A stretch of 64,000 nt of DNA from assembly GCA_002842515.1 (NCBI GenBank), contig PHDC01000001.1, positions 1,550,001 to 1,614,000 of the forward strand. The letters are read 5' to 3'. The notes below the pieces were generated by a model. It saw only the letters and a list, made by a program, of their open reading frames with translations. It did not search any database and had not been told where the DNA came from. Of this stretch, positions 52,189-61,973 are shown one piece after another (position 1 is the stretch's first letter; each line of letters begins with the position of its first letter). Origin of the DNA: Bacteroidetes bacterium HGW-Bacteroidetes-5. Its GTDB lineage: Bacteria; Bacteroidota; Bacteroidia; Bacteroidales; UBA932. The position numbers and the translations under genes were made by a program.

Positions 52189-53217
52189 ATGAATCACAGC
52201 TTTGGCAGCGACAACCACTCAGGGGTAGCACCCGAAATTATGAAAGCAATTGTGAATTCTAATCTCGATTTTCAAATTGCTTATGGAGAAGATGAATTTA
52301 CAGCTCAAGCCGAAAAAATCTTTAAACGAGATTTTGGCCCGCAAACAGAGGTGTTTTTTGTCTTTAACGGTACAGGTGCAAATATTCTCGCATTAAAGGC
52401 TATGACAAACAGCTACAACTCCATTATATGTGCCGTTTCTGCCCATATTAACGCAGATGAATGCGGAGCCCCCGAAAAGCTCACTGGATGCAAGCTTATA
52501 GCCATTCCCGCAACAGACGGAAAGGTATCTGTAGCAGATGTGGAGAGAGAGTTAAGAGGGTTTGGATTTCAGCACCACTCACAACCTAAAGTTCTCTCCA
52601 TCTCTCAACCAACAGAGCTCGGTACGCTTTATACCCCTGCAGAGATTAAAGCACTTACAGATCTTATGCACAATCACAACTGCTATATTCATATTGATGG
52701 GTCAAGAATTTCCAATGCCTCAGAATCTTTAAATTTACCAATTCGGGAGTTTACATCTGATCTTGGTGTAGATGCCATCTCGTTTGGCGGCACAAAGAAT
52801 GGATTGCTTATAGGTGAAGCTGTCGTTTTTTTTAATAGAGAGCTGGCCAATAACTTCCTCTATATTAGAAAACAGGCAGCTCAGTTATTCTCAAAAAACC
52901 GATTTATTGCAGCACAATTTATTGCATACCTGGAAGATGGACTTAATATCCGACTTGCAGCCCACTCCAATAAAATGGCAAAATATCTTGAGAGTTCTCT
53001 TCTGGGTATACCACAGGTAGTTGTCTCCAGAGCTGTTCAAACAAATGCAGTATTTGCAATCCTGCCTGCAGATATCTCTTCAAAACTTAGAGAGAGGCAC
53101 TACTTTTATGTTTGGGACGAAGATCTTAATGAAGTTCGATGGATGTGCTCATTCAACACAAAAACTGAGGATATAGACCTGTTTATAAAAGACCTTAAAA
53201 ATTTGGTTCTAAAATAA
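52189..53217 (+). CDS. ltaE: Low-specificity L-threonine aldolase
   Basis: A 342-aa PLP enzyme that splits threonine and allo-threonine to glycine and acetaldehyde. The start NHSFGSDNHSGVAPEIMKAI is the family N-terminus. The substrate-binding region has FVFNGTGANILALKAM, and the PLP lysine is in AISFGGTKNGLLIGEAV (about residue 204). Cytoplasmic. It lies 130 bp after gcvH, beyond the terminator, so it probably has its own promoter. The neighbouring gcvH is glycine-related too. Confidence 0.92.
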   Translation: MNHSFGSDNHSGVAPEIMKAIVNSNLDFQIAYGEDEFTAQAEKIFKRDFGPQTEVFFVFNGTGANILALKAMTNSYNSIICAVSAHINADECGAPEKLTGCKLIAIPATDGKVSVADVERELRGFGFQHHSQPKVLSISQPTELGTLYTPAEIKALTDLMHNHNCYIHIDGSRISNASESLNLPIREFTSDLGVDAISFGGTKNGLLIGEAVVFFNRELANNFLYIRKQAAQLFSKNRFIAAQFIAYLEDGLNIRLAAHSNKMAKYLESSLLGIPQVVVSRAVQTNAVFAILPADISSKLRERHYFYVWDEDLNEVRWMCSFNTKTEDIDLFIKDLKNLVLK

Positions 53218-53244
53218 ATCATTAACACAATAACCTAAATTACT

Positions 53245-55020
53245 ATGGAAGTAACAAGAACCTTCGACATTCTAGAGCAGCTGGTTACAGAGTATCCTAA
53301 GGATGATATTCTCAGCAGAAAGGTGAACGGTAAGTGGATAAAATATTCGTGTGACGAATACCGCAGACATTCTCATCTTCTCGCTTACGCGTTCCTCTCT
53401 ATGGGGCTTATGCCTGAAGATAAGGTGATTACCATCACAACCAATCGTCCTGAATGGAACTTTGTAGATATGGGGCTTACTCTTGCCCGTCTAATACACG
53501 TGCCTGTTTATACTACACTAAGCAACGACGACTACCTTCACATATTTGACCACAGTGATGCGAAGGTCATTTTTGTTGGGGGCGATGCTCTGTTAAAAAA
53601 ACTTTCTCCTCTGGTTAAAAAAATTGGGCGAGAGATTGAAATCATCACGATGGACAGGGCAGATGGCTTTCGCTGTATTGAAGATCTTTATAAAATTGGC
53701 GCAGAGCTTGAGGATAAGAACAAAGATATTATTGAAAATAATAAAAAGAGCATTGACGAAAACTCTGTTGCTACCATCATATACACCTCCGGTACTACAG
53801 GTGCACCAAAAGGTGTAATGTTATCACATAAAAACTTGGTATTCAACTTCAAAGGTAGTGCGGCACAACAAAGTAAAGACTACAGGCATAAAATGCTAAG
53901 CTTCTTACCTTTATGTCACATTTATGAGAGAACTATGAACTATAATTACCAGTATGTTGGAATTAGTACATACTATGCAGAGAGTCTATCCACCATTGCT
54001 GCAGATCTTGCAGATTGTCACGCGGACGGGTTCTGTGCCGTACCAAGGGTTCTTGAGATGATGTACAACAAATTGGAAGCAGCAGGTAAAGATCTTAAGG
54101 GTATTAAAAAAATAATATACAAATGGGCATTCTCTATTGCCAGTAAGTTTGACTATACTAAAACAAGCCCAATCTATACTCTACAATACAAAATTGCAGA
54201 TAAACTGGTTTACAGCAAGTGGAGGCAGAAACTCGGAGGAAAAGAGATGCTCATAGTCTCCGGTGGATCCTCAATACAGGCTAAGATTATCAGACTCTTT
54301 ACTGCAGCAAAGATGTATATTTTTGAAGGGTATGGTATGACTGAAACCTCTCCTGTAATTGCTGTAAATAATCCTAAAGAGATGATTATTAAGATTGGAA
54401 CGGTAGGGAAGGCAATGGTCGGAACAGAGATGATGATTGCCGAAGATGGAGAGATTCTTACCAGAGGGCCTCACGTTATGCTTGGCTACTATAAAGATCC
54501 GGAATACACAAAACAGGTAATAGACTCAGATGGCTGGCTTCATACCGGAGATATTGGTGTAATGGTAGACGAGATATTTTTAAAAATAACCGACCGCAAA
54601 AAGGAGATATTTAAACTATCTGCCGGCAAGTATGTGGCTCCACAGGTTATAGAAAATATGTTAAAAGAGTCTTCATTCATTGAAAACTGTATGGTTGTCG
54701 GAGAAAATCAAAAATTTGCATCTGCAATTATAATTCCTGACTTCAACAGGCTGCACTTTTGGGCAGCAAAAAATAAGATTCACTATAAAGACAACTCAGA
54801 TCTTATCCAAAATGATGCAATAATTGAGAAGATTAACAAAGAGATTGATATTATCAATAAAAAGCTGGCCGTACACGAGCAGGTTAAAAGAGCTCGGCTT
54901 GTTGCAGACGAATGGACTCCGCTCAACGATATGCTATCTCAGACCCTTAAACTAAAAAGAAGTAAAATTAAGGCTAAGTACCAGACTCTGATAAATGACA
55001 TCTATAAGAACGAACTTTAA
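53245..55020 (+). CDS. AMP-dependent long-chain fatty acid--CoA ligase
   Basis: A 591-aa adenylate-forming ligase of the FadD type, which activates long-chain fatty acids with ATP and CoA. Phosphate-binding motif: ATIIYTSGTTGAPKGVML (about residues 175-192). Also present are EGYGMTETSPV (about 362-372) and DGWLHTGDIGVM plus the catalytic K segment TDRKKEIFKLSAGKY. It starts 27 bp after ltaE. The 3' end overlaps the GNAT gene by 26 bp. Confidence 0.92.
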   Translation: MEVTRTFDILEQLVTEYPKDDILSRKVNGKWIKYSCDEYRRHSHLLAYAFLSMGLMPEDKVITITTNRPEWNFVDMGLTLARLIHVPVYTTLSNDDYLHIFDHSDAKVIFVGGDALLKKLSPLVKKIGREIEIITMDRADGFRCIEDLYKIGAELEDKNKDIIENNKKSIDENSVATIIYTSGTTGAPKGVMLSHKNLVFNFKGSAAQQSKDYRHKMLSFLPLCHIYERTMNYNYQYVGISTYYAESLSTIAADLADCHADGFCAVPRVLEMMYNKLEAAGKDLKGIKKIIYKWAFSIASKFDYTKTSPIYTLQYKIADKLVYSKWRQKLGGKEMLIVSGGSSIQAKIIRLFTAAKMYIFEGYGMTETSPVIAVNNPKEMIIKIGTVGKAMVGTEMMIAEDGEILTRGPHVMLGYYKDPEYTKQVIDSDGWLHTGDIGVMVDEIFLKITDRKKEIFKLSAGKYVAPQVIENMLKESSFIENCMVVGENQKFASAIIIPDFNRLHFWAAKNKIHYKDNSDLIQNDAIIEKINKEIDIINKKLAVHEQVKRARLVADEWTPLNDMLSQTLKLKRSKIKAKYQTLINDIYKNEL

Positions 55021-55918
55021 ATACAAAATCCGTCTTGCTGAAAAAGATGACACTCTCTCCATTATGCGCATTTGGAGAGAGTGTTTTACCGATGATTTAC
55101 TTTACATTAGCAACTTTATCAACTTCTGCCTCCCTTTTACTAAAACTTGGGTAGTTATTCCGCAAGACTCAAAATCTGCAGTATCTGTTTTATCTCTTTT
55201 ACCCTCTTATGCAATAATTGATAACCAAAAAATAATTGGAGGTTATATTTACGGTGTTGCAACTTTACCAGATTTCCGCGGACACTCACTCTCTAAAAGG
55301 CTTATAGAGACTGCTGTTAACTATTGCACGGAGTGCGGAGAACAGTATATTGTCATAAAACCTGCAGAGAGCTCCCTTTTTGATCTTTACAAAAAACAAT
55401 CTTTTGAAACAACAATCACAAAAAAGATAACAAACATAGATCTTAGTCAGATTAATCTTGCCGGTATCTCACCTCTAAAGAAGATAGAGAATCTAACAAT
55501 CGCTCAACTTTACTCTATACGAGAGGAAGAGCTCTCTAGTACTCATCTGCTCTGGCCATTAGAGATACTCAATTATACAATAGAAGACGCAAAGTCAAAA
55601 GGTGGTTCTTTAGTCGCTTTAAAAGATGAAACTATAGAGAAAAGGACTATTTTCTATATTTATTACCCTCACGAATCCAATGTATTTTGTATAAAAGTAG
55701 TAGACTCTAATGTGATAGATATTAGCGAGCTAAGCCAAGTAATCTTGGATGTTAAATTGGCTTTTCCACAGGCCAAAACTATGAAGTTTGAGAGTTCTTC
55801 CGGCGGATTTAATTCCGAAAATTCAACACTTGAAAACTCTGCCCTTATTAAAATTCTTGATAGCAAAATTGATCTCCAAAAGTTTTCTCAACTTCATTTA
55901 GCTCTCCCTATGGAGTAG
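54995..55918 (+). CDS. GNAT family N-acetyltransferase
   Basis: A 307-aa protein with a GNAT domain in its first half. The first strand is YKIRLAEKDDTLSIMRIW (about residues 9-26), and the acetyl-CoA motif A is VATLPDFRGHSLSKRLIE (about 88-105) with the R-G-H/S loop. The C-terminal half has no recognised domain and could be a second acetyltransferase-like lobe. The start at 54995 lies inside the upstream ligase; a later ATG would remove the first GNAT strand, so the overlapping start is preferred. Substrate unknown. Confidence 0.8.
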   Translation: MTSIRTNFKYKIRLAEKDDTLSIMRIWRECFTDDLLYISNFINFCLPFTKTWVVIPQDSKSAVSVLSLLPSYAIIDNQKIIGGYIYGVATLPDFRGHSLSKRLIETAVNYCTECGEQYIVIKPAESSLFDLYKKQSFETTITKKITNIDLSQINLAGISPLKKIENLTIAQLYSIREEELSSTHLLWPLEILNYTIEDAKSKGGSLVALKDETIEKRTIFYIYYPHESNVFCIKVVDSNVIDISELSQVILDVKLAFPQAKTMKFESSSGGFNSENSTLENSALIKILDSKIDLQKFSQLHLALPME

Positions 55919-55958
55919 TGATTCTCTTCTCAAAACATTATACTGACTCTTTCATAAA

Positions 55959-55974
55959 TGTTCCACGGGAAACA
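55959..55974. promoter_or_regulatory. parS-like site 1
   Basis: TGTTCCACGGGAAACA, one mismatch (G for T at position 10) from the parS consensus TGTTNCACGTGAAACA that ParB/Spo0J binds. Flanks ATAAA / TTTAT extend the symmetry. It lies in the gap between convergent GNAT and mnmG genes. Confidence 0.6.
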
Positions 55975-56011
55975 TTTATACATTAACCTACTGACAGTAA
56001 CCCTCAAAGAG

Positions 56012-57961
56012 TCATCTTCCGAAGTAGATAAGTAGTACGGAGATATCAGCAGGTGAAACTCCCGGTATTCTAGATGCTTGTGAAATTGTTTTAGGTTTGT
56101 GTTTGTTTAGCTTTTGCCTGGACTCTGTAGATATAGAGAGCAATGAAGAGTAATCAAATTTATCCGGGATTAATATATCTTCGAGTTTAAGAATTTTATC
56201 TGCAATTCGCTTTTCTCTCTCAATATAACCCTTGTATTTTACCCTTATCTCGGCAGATTCCAATATCTCTTTAATAACAATCTCTGTTGATATCGTTGAG
56301 TTTACATCAACCTTTGGTTGATATGGAAGTGGTGTAATCTCTTGAGGGATTGGAAAATGATTAAAGAATGTTTCTCGTGGAACATCTTTCATTAAGGGCT
56401 CTAGCGTAACTTCTGGTCTTGTTAAAATTTCTGCAATTTTTTTCTTTTGGGTAATTGCTGCCGAATTAAGAGAGAGTAAATATGGATTAACCTCTGATGG
56501 GGAAATAGAGGTAAAATTTAGATAGTTCATTAAACTCTCTACTGAGGCATACTTTAATTGTGCCAATTTGAACCTCTCCTCTGTTGCGAGGCCAATTTTA
56601 TAACCTATTTCTGTTAGCCTTAAATCTGCGTTGTCTTGCCTTAGTAGAATTCTATACTCAGCACGAGAGGTAAACATTCTATATGGTTCATCAACTCCTT
56701 TGGTTACAAGGTCGTCTATGAGCACACCAATATAAGCCTGATCTCTTTTCAAAATCACTGAATCTTTGTTATGAATCTTTTGATGTGCATTTATGCCTGC
56801 CATCAATCCTTGTGCAGCTGCCTCTTCATACCCTGTAGTCCCATTTACTTGTCCTGCTAAATATAGATTTTCTATGTTTTTTGTCTCCAGAGTATGATGG
56901 AGTTGTGTTGGTGGAAAATAATCATATTCAACAGCATAAGCAGGTCTATAGATGTTAATTTTCTCAAAACCCGGTATTGATTTTAATGCTTTATACTGTA
57001 CCTCTAAAGGGAGAGAAGAGGAGAAGCCTTGAAGATAATACTCGTTTGTATTCCAACCTTCGGGCTCAAGATATAACTGGTGAGAAGTTTTATCTGAGAA
57101 GGTTTTTAATTTGTCCTCTATACTTGGACAATAACGAGGTCCTCTTCCGGAAATTTTACCTGAAAAGAGTGGAGAAAACTCAAATCCCTCTTTTAATATG
57201 TTATGAACCTGCTCGTTAGTATGAACCATATAGCAGCACATCTGGTTTGTACCGGCCTGAATAGGAGATGGAATATTTAAGAATGAGAACTTCTCCGGAT
57301 TAACATCACCATCTTGTCTCTGAAGTTTTGTCAAATCTATAGAGCGTGCATCTACTCTGGGAGGAGTTCCTGTTTTCATTTTATCAACTGTTAGACCTTT
57401 TGAAAAAAGTTGCTCCGAAAGGTGAAGAGATGGAAGCTCCCCTATTCTTCCACCTTGTGATGTGTTGAGGCCAATGAAAAGACGACCATTAAGAAATGTT
57501 CCGGCTGTAAGAATTGTTGCTTGAGAATAGAAAACTGCTCCCATTGCTGTTCTTACTCCAATAACCGTATCGTTGTCAAATATAAATTCTGTTACCGTGT
57601 CCTGCCAAAGATGAAGGTTGTTTGTGTTCTCAAGCAAAAACCTCCAATTCATAGAGAAGTGTTGTCTGTCACACTGAGCTCTTGGGCTCCACATTGCAGG
57701 TCCTTTGGATCTGTTTAGCATTCTAAATTGAATAGTTGAGGAGTCCGTTATGATACCGGTAGATCCTCCCAGAGCATCTATCTCTCTTACAATCTGTCCT
57801 TTAGCTATACCTCCTATTGCCGGGTTACAAGACATTTGGGCAATCTTACCCATATCCATTGTTAGTAGCAAAACCTGAGAACCCATCTTTGCTGCCGAAT
57901 ATGCAGCTTCGCATCCGGCGTGTCCGGCTCCTATAACTATTATATCATATTTTTCCCTCAT
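56012..57961 (-). CDS. mnmG: tRNA uridine-5-carboxymethylaminomethyl modification enzyme MnmG
   Basis: A 649-aa FAD enzyme that with MnmE modifies the wobble uridine of some tRNAs. FAD motif [14 protein letters not shown] (about residues 8-21), [17 protein letters not shown] (about 50-66), and the conserved [18 protein letters not shown] segment [15 protein letters not shown]. The C-terminus has [15 protein letters not shown], and [14 protein letters not shown] matches the MnmE-binding tail. The frame opens with TTG at 57964; the ATG at 57961 is preferred. A parS-like site lies within the coding sequence and another just beyond its stop. Confidence 0.95.
   Translation of the reverse strand: MREKYDIIVIGAGHAGCEAAYSAAKMGSQVLLLTMDMGKIAQMSCNPAIGGIAKGQIVREIDALGGSTGIITDSSTIQFRMLNRSKGPAMWSPRAQCDRQHFSMNWRFLLENTNNLHLWQDTVTEFIFDNDTVIGVRTAMGAVFYSQATILTAGTFLNGRLFIGLNTSQGGRIGELPSLHLSEQLFSKGLTVDKMKTGTPPRVDARSIDLTKLQRQDGDVNPEKFSFLNIPSPIQAGTNQMCCYMVHTNEQVHNILKEGFEFSPLFSGKISGRGPRYCPSIEDKLKTFSDKTSHQLYLEPEGWNTNEYYLQGFSSSLPLEVQYKALKSIPGFEKINIYRPAYAVEYDYFPPTQLHHTLETKNIENLYLAGQVNGTTGYEEAAAQGLMAGINAHQKIHNKDSVILKRDQAYIGVLIDDLVTKGVDEPYRMFTSRAEYRILLRQDNADLRLTEIGYKIGLATEERFKLAQLKYASVESLMNYLNFTSISPSEVNPYLLSLNSAAITQKKKIAEILTRPEVTLEPLMKDVPRETFFNHFPIPQEITPLPYQPKVDVNSTISTEIVIKEILESAEIRVKYKGYIEREKRIADKILKLEDILIPDKFDYSSLLSISTESRQKLNKHKPKTISQASRIPGVSPADISVLLIYFGR
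56369..56384. promoter_or_regulatory. parS-like site 2 (inside mnmG)
   Basis: TGTTTCTCGTGGAACA, one mismatch from TGTTTCACGTGGAACA (a known parS variant) and two from TGTTTCACGTGAAACA. It lies 410 bp from site 1, within the mnmG coding region. Confidence 0.55.
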
Positions 57962-57992
57962 CAAAATACCCCTCTAAATCTCTATTTACATT

Positions 57993-58424
57993 TTATGATC
58001 GCCTCATTTTTAAAGCGACATCTTCCCTATCACGCATTTGCACTCTCTGCTCTTCATTTGAATCATTGAAACCCAACAAATGAAGAACACCGTGAATAAT
58101 AACTCTGTGAAGTTCGTCAATAAATTCGCATTTAAACTCGTTTGAATTGTTTTTAACAGAATCTACACTAATAAAGATATCTCCGTTAATACGCTTATTA
58201 TCTGACGAATCGAATGTAATAACATCTGTGTAATGGTTGTGTTTTAAATACTGATTATTAAGTTTTAACAAATAATCGTCGCTACAAAATATTATATTGA
58301 TATCTCCGGTTTTTAAACCGCTTTTATTAAAATCCAAATTGTTTATTATCTCTTTAATCCAGGAACTACAGGATAGTTTTCCCTTGAACTTGAAAGATAC
58401 ATCTTCAATAAAATACGAAATCAT
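57993..58424 (-). CDS. ybeY: rRNA maturation endoribonuclease YbeY
   Basis: A 143-aa zinc-dependent endoribonuclease involved in 16S rRNA 3'-end maturation and ribosome quality control. The metal motif reads HRVIIHGVLHLLGFNDSNEEQ (about residues 106-126; split here: HGVLHLLGFND), so the third zinc ligand is an Asp rather than the His of E. coli YbeY, as is usual in Bacteroidota. TDVITFDSSD matches the family. It lies 31 bp upstream of mnmG on the same strand, a tRNA/rRNA processing pairing. Confidence 0.9.
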   Translation of the reverse strand: MISYFIEDVSFKFKGKLSCSSWIKEIINNLDFNKSGLKTGDINIIFCSDDYLLKLNNQYLKHNHYTDVITFDSSDNKRINGDIFISVDSVKNNSNEFKCEFIDELHRVIIHGVLHLLGFNDSNEEQRVQMRDREDVALKMRRS

Positions 58425-58431
58425 AAACTAT

Positions 58432-58785
58432 CTATTTTTTATCGTCGCCTGATTCAAGTAAATCCCAATACTCTATCGCTCTTCTTGTGTGAGGTATAAC
58501 AATTGATCCACCAACAAGGTTTGCAATAGAAAAGATTTCAAATGCTTGATTCCTTGTTACTCCCAGCTCAAAACACTTTTCAATATGATATTTTACACAA
58601 TCATCGCATCGTAAAACTAATGACGAAACTAAACCAAGCATCTCCTTCGTTTGTTTAGGTAGTGCACCATCTTCATAAGTCCTTGTATCTAAATTGAAAA
58701 AACGCTTAAAAAATAGGTTATCTGCATCAAGAATTACTTTGTTCATCTTGGCACGATATGTGCGGAATTGTGCGATCGAATTCAT
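58432..58785 (-). CDS. Carboxymuconolactone decarboxylase / AhpD-like protein
   Basis: A 117-aa AhpD-like protein. The redox motif is CDDCVKYHIEK: Cys60 and Cys63 with His67, the C-x2-C-x3-H pattern of alkylhydroperoxidase-type members. Flanks LPKQTKEMLGLVSSLVLRC and GVTRNQAFEIFSIANLVGGS match the family. It is more probably a peroxide or disulfide reductase than a decarboxylase. It starts ahead of ybeY by 7 bp on the same strand; mdh is divergent. Confidence 0.88.
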   Translation of the reverse strand: MNSIAQFRTYRAKMNKVILDADNLFFKRFFNLDTRTYEDGALPKQTKEMLGLVSSLVLRCDDCVKYHIEKCFELGVTRNQAFEIFSIANLVGGSIVIPHTRRAIEYWDLLESGDDKK

Positions 58786-58843
58786 AACTGATATTTTTTT
58801 GCAAAACTACAAAATAATAGGCTAAATAAAATTTAATAGAGAT

Positions 58844-59785
58844 ATGTCCAAAGTTACGGTAGTCGGAGCGGGAAATGTTGGAGCAACTTGCACAAATGCT
58901 ATAGCTAATATGCAGTTTGCATCCGAACTTGTTTTGCTGGATATTAAAGAGGGTCTTGCAGAGGGCAAGGCAAAAGATATGATGCAAACAGCTAAATTAT
59001 ATCGGTACTTCACAAAGGTTACCGGTGTAACTAACGATTATGCAGCTACTGCAAATTCTGATGTTGTTGTTATCACCTCCGGAATTCCTCGTAAACCCGG
59101 GATGACCAGGGAAGAGCTGATTGAAACAAATGCTAAAATTGTCTCTGATGTTATAGACCAATCTCTTAAGCACTCTCCAAATGCAATCCTGGTAATTATA
59201 TCCAATCCAATGGATACAATGACATATCTTACTTTTAAAAAAACATCCCTTCCAAAGAATCGTATAATTGGAATGGGTGGGATTCTTGACGGAAGCAGGT
59301 TTACAGACTATCTTAGCGATGCTCTTGATGTTCCCTCCAGCGATATTGAGGGTATGGTTATTGGCGGTCACGGCGATACAACAATGATTCCGCTTGCCCG
59401 ATTTGCAAGTTATAAAGGGATTCCGGTAACAGAACTTTTATCAGAAGAGAAGCTTGGCAAAGTTATTGCAGATACAATGGTAGGAGGTGCGACACTCACC
59501 AGACTGCTAGGCACATCTGCCTGGTATGCACCGGGAGCGGCAGCAGCGGTACTGGTTAAGGCAATAATCCTCAACGAGAAAAGAGTATACCCTTGTTGCG
59601 TTTATCTAGAAGGCGAATATGGTCAAAAAGATATCTGCATCGGAGTTCCGGTAATGATTGGAAATAAGGGGTGGGAAAAGGTGATCGAGTTTAAACTCAA
59701 CGAAGAGGAGAAAGCTCTTTTCAAGAGAAGCGCAGACTCTGTAAGAGCCACAAATAATGTTCTTTTTGAAATAAACCTTATTTGA
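58844..59785 (+). CDS. mdh: Malate dehydrogenase (LDH-like type)
   Basis: A 313-aa NAD-dependent malate dehydrogenase. The Rossmann start is KVTVVGAGNVGATCTNAI (residues 3-20). The substrate-binding loop reads SGIPRKPGMTREEL (about 79-92), whose Arg favours malate over lactate. The catalytic His is in IGGHGDTTMIPL (about 176-187), and NPMDTMTYLTFK matches the MDH family. The tRNA-Ala promoter overlaps its stop codon. Confidence 0.94.
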   Translation: MSKVTVVGAGNVGATCTNAIANMQFASELVLLDIKEGLAEGKAKDMMQTAKLYRYFTKVTGVTNDYAATANSDVVVITSGIPRKPGMTREELIETNAKIVSDVIDQSLKHSPNAILVIISNPMDTMTYLTFKKTSLPKNRIIGMGGILDGSRFTDYLSDALDVPSSDIEGMVIGGHGDTTMIPLARFASYKGIPVTELLSEEKLGKVIADTMVGGATLTRLLGTSAWYAPGAAAAVLVKAIILNEKRVYPCCVYLEGEYGQKDICIGVPVMIGNKGWEKVIEFKLNEEEKALFKRSADSVRATNNVLFEINLI

Positions 59786-59809
59786 AATTAAAAATAATTC
59801 GCATCTTTG
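59781..59809 (+). promoter_or_regulatory. tRNA-Ala promoter
   Basis: TTTG (59781-59784, across the mdh stop), 17-bp spacer, CATCTTTG (59802-59809), one mismatch from TAnnTTTG. It lies 18 bp before the tRNA. Confidence 0.65.
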
Positions 59810-59826
59810 CGGAGCCAAATTTTGAA

Positions 59827-59900
<74 letters not shown>

Positions 59901-59985
59901 CAAGTTTTTAACAATTTAAAATAAATCTATCTCGTTCTTATTGAGTAATTTAACCTTATTTTACAAAAGTTTATTAACAATATCT

Positions 59986-60016
59986 TTTGTTAAATAATTA
60001 TTTGTTTGTAAATTTA
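59986..60016 (+). promoter_or_regulatory. tonB promoter
   Basis: TTTG (59986-59989), 19-bp spacer, TAAATTTA (60009-60016), one base from TAnnTTTG; 34 bp before the start. Confidence 0.55.
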
Positions 60017-60050
60017 CAATCCAAATTTAAATCTGAACATTCGCTTAGTT

Positions 60051-60743
60051 ATGGAAGTTAAAAAAACACCTAAGGCAGATCTCGAGAACAAAAAAGTCTT
60101 GTTAAGAGAGGTTGGACTAATTCTGGCACTGTTATTAGTTCTGGCTGGTTTTGAATATAAAACCTATGAGAAAAGTTTATCAGAGCTTGGAGATTCTAAT
60201 GCTGCTATGATTGAAGATGAGATGATTCCTATTACCAACGAAACTCCGCCCCCTCCGCCGGATATGCCTAAAATTCCAGTTGTATCAGACGAAATTATTA
60301 TCGTGGACGACGATATGAAGATCACTACAGACCTTATGATCAATACAGAAGATGACAAAAATCTTGGTGTTGAGATTAAAGAGTATGTTCAGGGAAAGAA
60401 AGAAGAGGTTGTTGAAGAGGAGGAGCTGCCATTTATGATGGTAGAGGACAAACCTAAATTTCAGGGTGGTGACGAAAATTCATTCACCAGATGGGTTGCA
60501 GAGAGACTTGTATATCCGGAGATCGCTAAAGAGAATAGCGTTCAGGGTAGAGTAATTCTCCAGTTCCGTGTTAACACAGATGGTAGTGTTTCTGATGTAA
60601 AAGTGGTAAGAGGTGTAGACCCGTCACTTGACAAAGAGGCAGTACGCGTAGTATCATCATCTCCAAAATGGACTCCGGGAAGACAGAGAAACAAACCTGT
60701 TAGGGTTGTTTATGTATTCCCTGTGATTTTCCAGCTTAGATAA
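60051..60743 (+). CDS. tonB: TonB family energy transducer
   Basis: A 230-aa TonB protein. One TM near residues 21-34 (VGLILALLLVLAGF), a Pro-rich stretch PPPPPDMP at 66-73, an acidic middle (residues about 83-145), and the TonB C-terminal domain (about 148-230) with YPEIAKENSVQGRVILQFRV and GVDPSLDKEAVRVV. It transmits proton-motive force to outer-membrane receptors. No exbB or exbD is adjacent. A hairpin terminator follows. Confidence 0.9.
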   Translation: MEVKKTPKADLENKKVLLREVGLILALLLVLAGFEYKTYEKSLSELGDSNAAMIEDEMIPITNETPPPPPDMPKIPVVSDEIIIVDDDMKITTDLMINTEDDKNLGVEIKEYVQGKKEEVVEEEELPFMMVEDKPKFQGGDENSFTRWVAERLVYPEIAKENSVQGRVILQFRVNTDGSVSDVKVVRGVDPSLDKEAVRVVSSSPKWTPGRQRNKPVRVVYVFPVIFQLR

Positions 60744-60766
60744 TGATCTTTAAAATGTAATTTATA

Positions 60767-60797
60767 AAGGCTGCCTCGAAAGAAGCAGTCTTTTTTG
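60767..60797 (+). terminator. tonB terminator
   Basis: GGCTGC (60769-60774) pairs with GCAGTC (60785-60790) with one G-T; A/T pairs extend the stem and a T-tract follows. Confidence 0.8.
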
Positions 60798-60807
60798 TAT
60801 AAAACAG

Positions 60808-61971
60808 ATGGAAAAAACAGTACTAGTTGGAGTCTCTTTACCAAATGACGATAGTCAAAAGACCAAAGAGTATCTAAAAGAACTTGAATTTCTTGCAGAG
60901 ACTGCCGGAGCAGCCTCTCAAAAGATTTTTACCCAAAATTTAGATAAACCCAATCCAAAGACATATATAGGGAGCGGCAAACTTGCAGAGATTAAAAGCT
61001 TTATCAATGAGAATGAGATTAAGCTTGTGATTTTTGACGATGAACTTACACCATCACAACTTCGCAATTTAGAGCGTGAATTAGAGTGTAGAATCCTTGA
61101 CAGAACAAATCTTATTCTGGATATTTTTGCTCACAGAGCAAAGAGTGCATACGCAAAGACTCAGGTTGAACTTGCACAATATCAATATCTTCTGCCTAGA
61201 CTTACCAGAATGTGGACTCACTTGGAGAGGCAGAGAGGTGGTATAGGAATGAGAGGTCCGGGAGAGAGCCAAATAGAGACCGACCGCCGAATAATCCTGG
61301 ATAAGATTAGCAGGCTAAAAGAGCAGCTAAAGAAGATAGACAAACAGATGTCATCACAGAGAGGAAATAGGGGGAGTATGGTAAGAATCTCTTTGGTAGG
61401 CTATACTAATGTGGGAAAGAGTACCATTATGAATCTGCTGGCCAAAAGTGAGGTCTTTGCGGAGGATAAACTATTTGCCACTCTGGATACCACAGTCAGA
61501 AAGGTTGTTATTGAAAATGTGCCCTTCCTTTTGAGTGATACAGTAGGGTTTATACGTAAGCTCCCTCACCAACTGGTTGAGTCATTTAAAAGCACTCTTG
61601 ACGAAGTTAGGGAGTCCGATATCCTAATGCACGTTGTAGATATATCCCACCCAAACTTTGAGGAGCAGATAAAAGTTGTTGAGGAGACTCTGCTGGAGAT
61701 TGGGGCAAAAGATAAACCTGTGTTTCTGGTCTTCAATAAAATAGATGCCTATAATTTTGTTCCTTTGGATGAGTTTGATTTTAAGCAAAAAAGCGCAGAA
61801 AACATAAGTTTGGAGGAGCTTAAAAGCAGCTGGATGAACAAAGAGCACGCACCTTGCATATTTATATCTGCAAAAGAGAAGAGAAACCTGGATAAATTAA
61901 GGAACGACCTATATAAAATGGTAGCAGAGATTCACTCGGGGAGATATCCGTTCAACAATTTTCTTTGGTAA
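60808..61971 (+). CDS. hflX: Ribosome-associated GTPase HflX
   Basis: A 387-aa GTPase that binds and can split stalled ribosomes. The N-terminal HflX domain (about residues 1-170) has NPKTYIGSGKLAEI, and the hinge reads GMRGPGESQIETDRR. The G domain follows: Walker A GYTNVGKST (about 198-206), G3 DTVGF (about 245-249) and the NKIDA G4 motif. The 387-aa length is normal. It ends 2 bp before the convergent P1 peptidase. Confidence 0.94.
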   Translation: MEKTVLVGVSLPNDDSQKTKEYLKELEFLAETAGAASQKIFTQNLDKPNPKTYIGSGKLAEIKSFINENEIKLVIFDDELTPSQLRNLERELECRILDRTNLILDIFAHRAKSAYAKTQVELAQYQYLLPRLTRMWTHLERQRGGIGMRGPGESQIETDRRIILDKISRLKEQLKKIDKQMSSQRGNRGSMVRISLVGYTNVGKSTIMNLLAKSEVFAEDKLFATLDTTVRKVVIENVPFLLSDTVGFIRKLPHQLVESFKSTLDEVRESDILMHVVDISHPNFEEQIKVVEETLLEIGAKDKPVFLVFNKIDAYNFVPLDEFDFKQKSAENISLEELKSSWMNKEHAPCIFISAKEKRNLDKLRNDLYKMVAEIHSGRYPFNNFLW

Positions 61972-61973
61972 CA

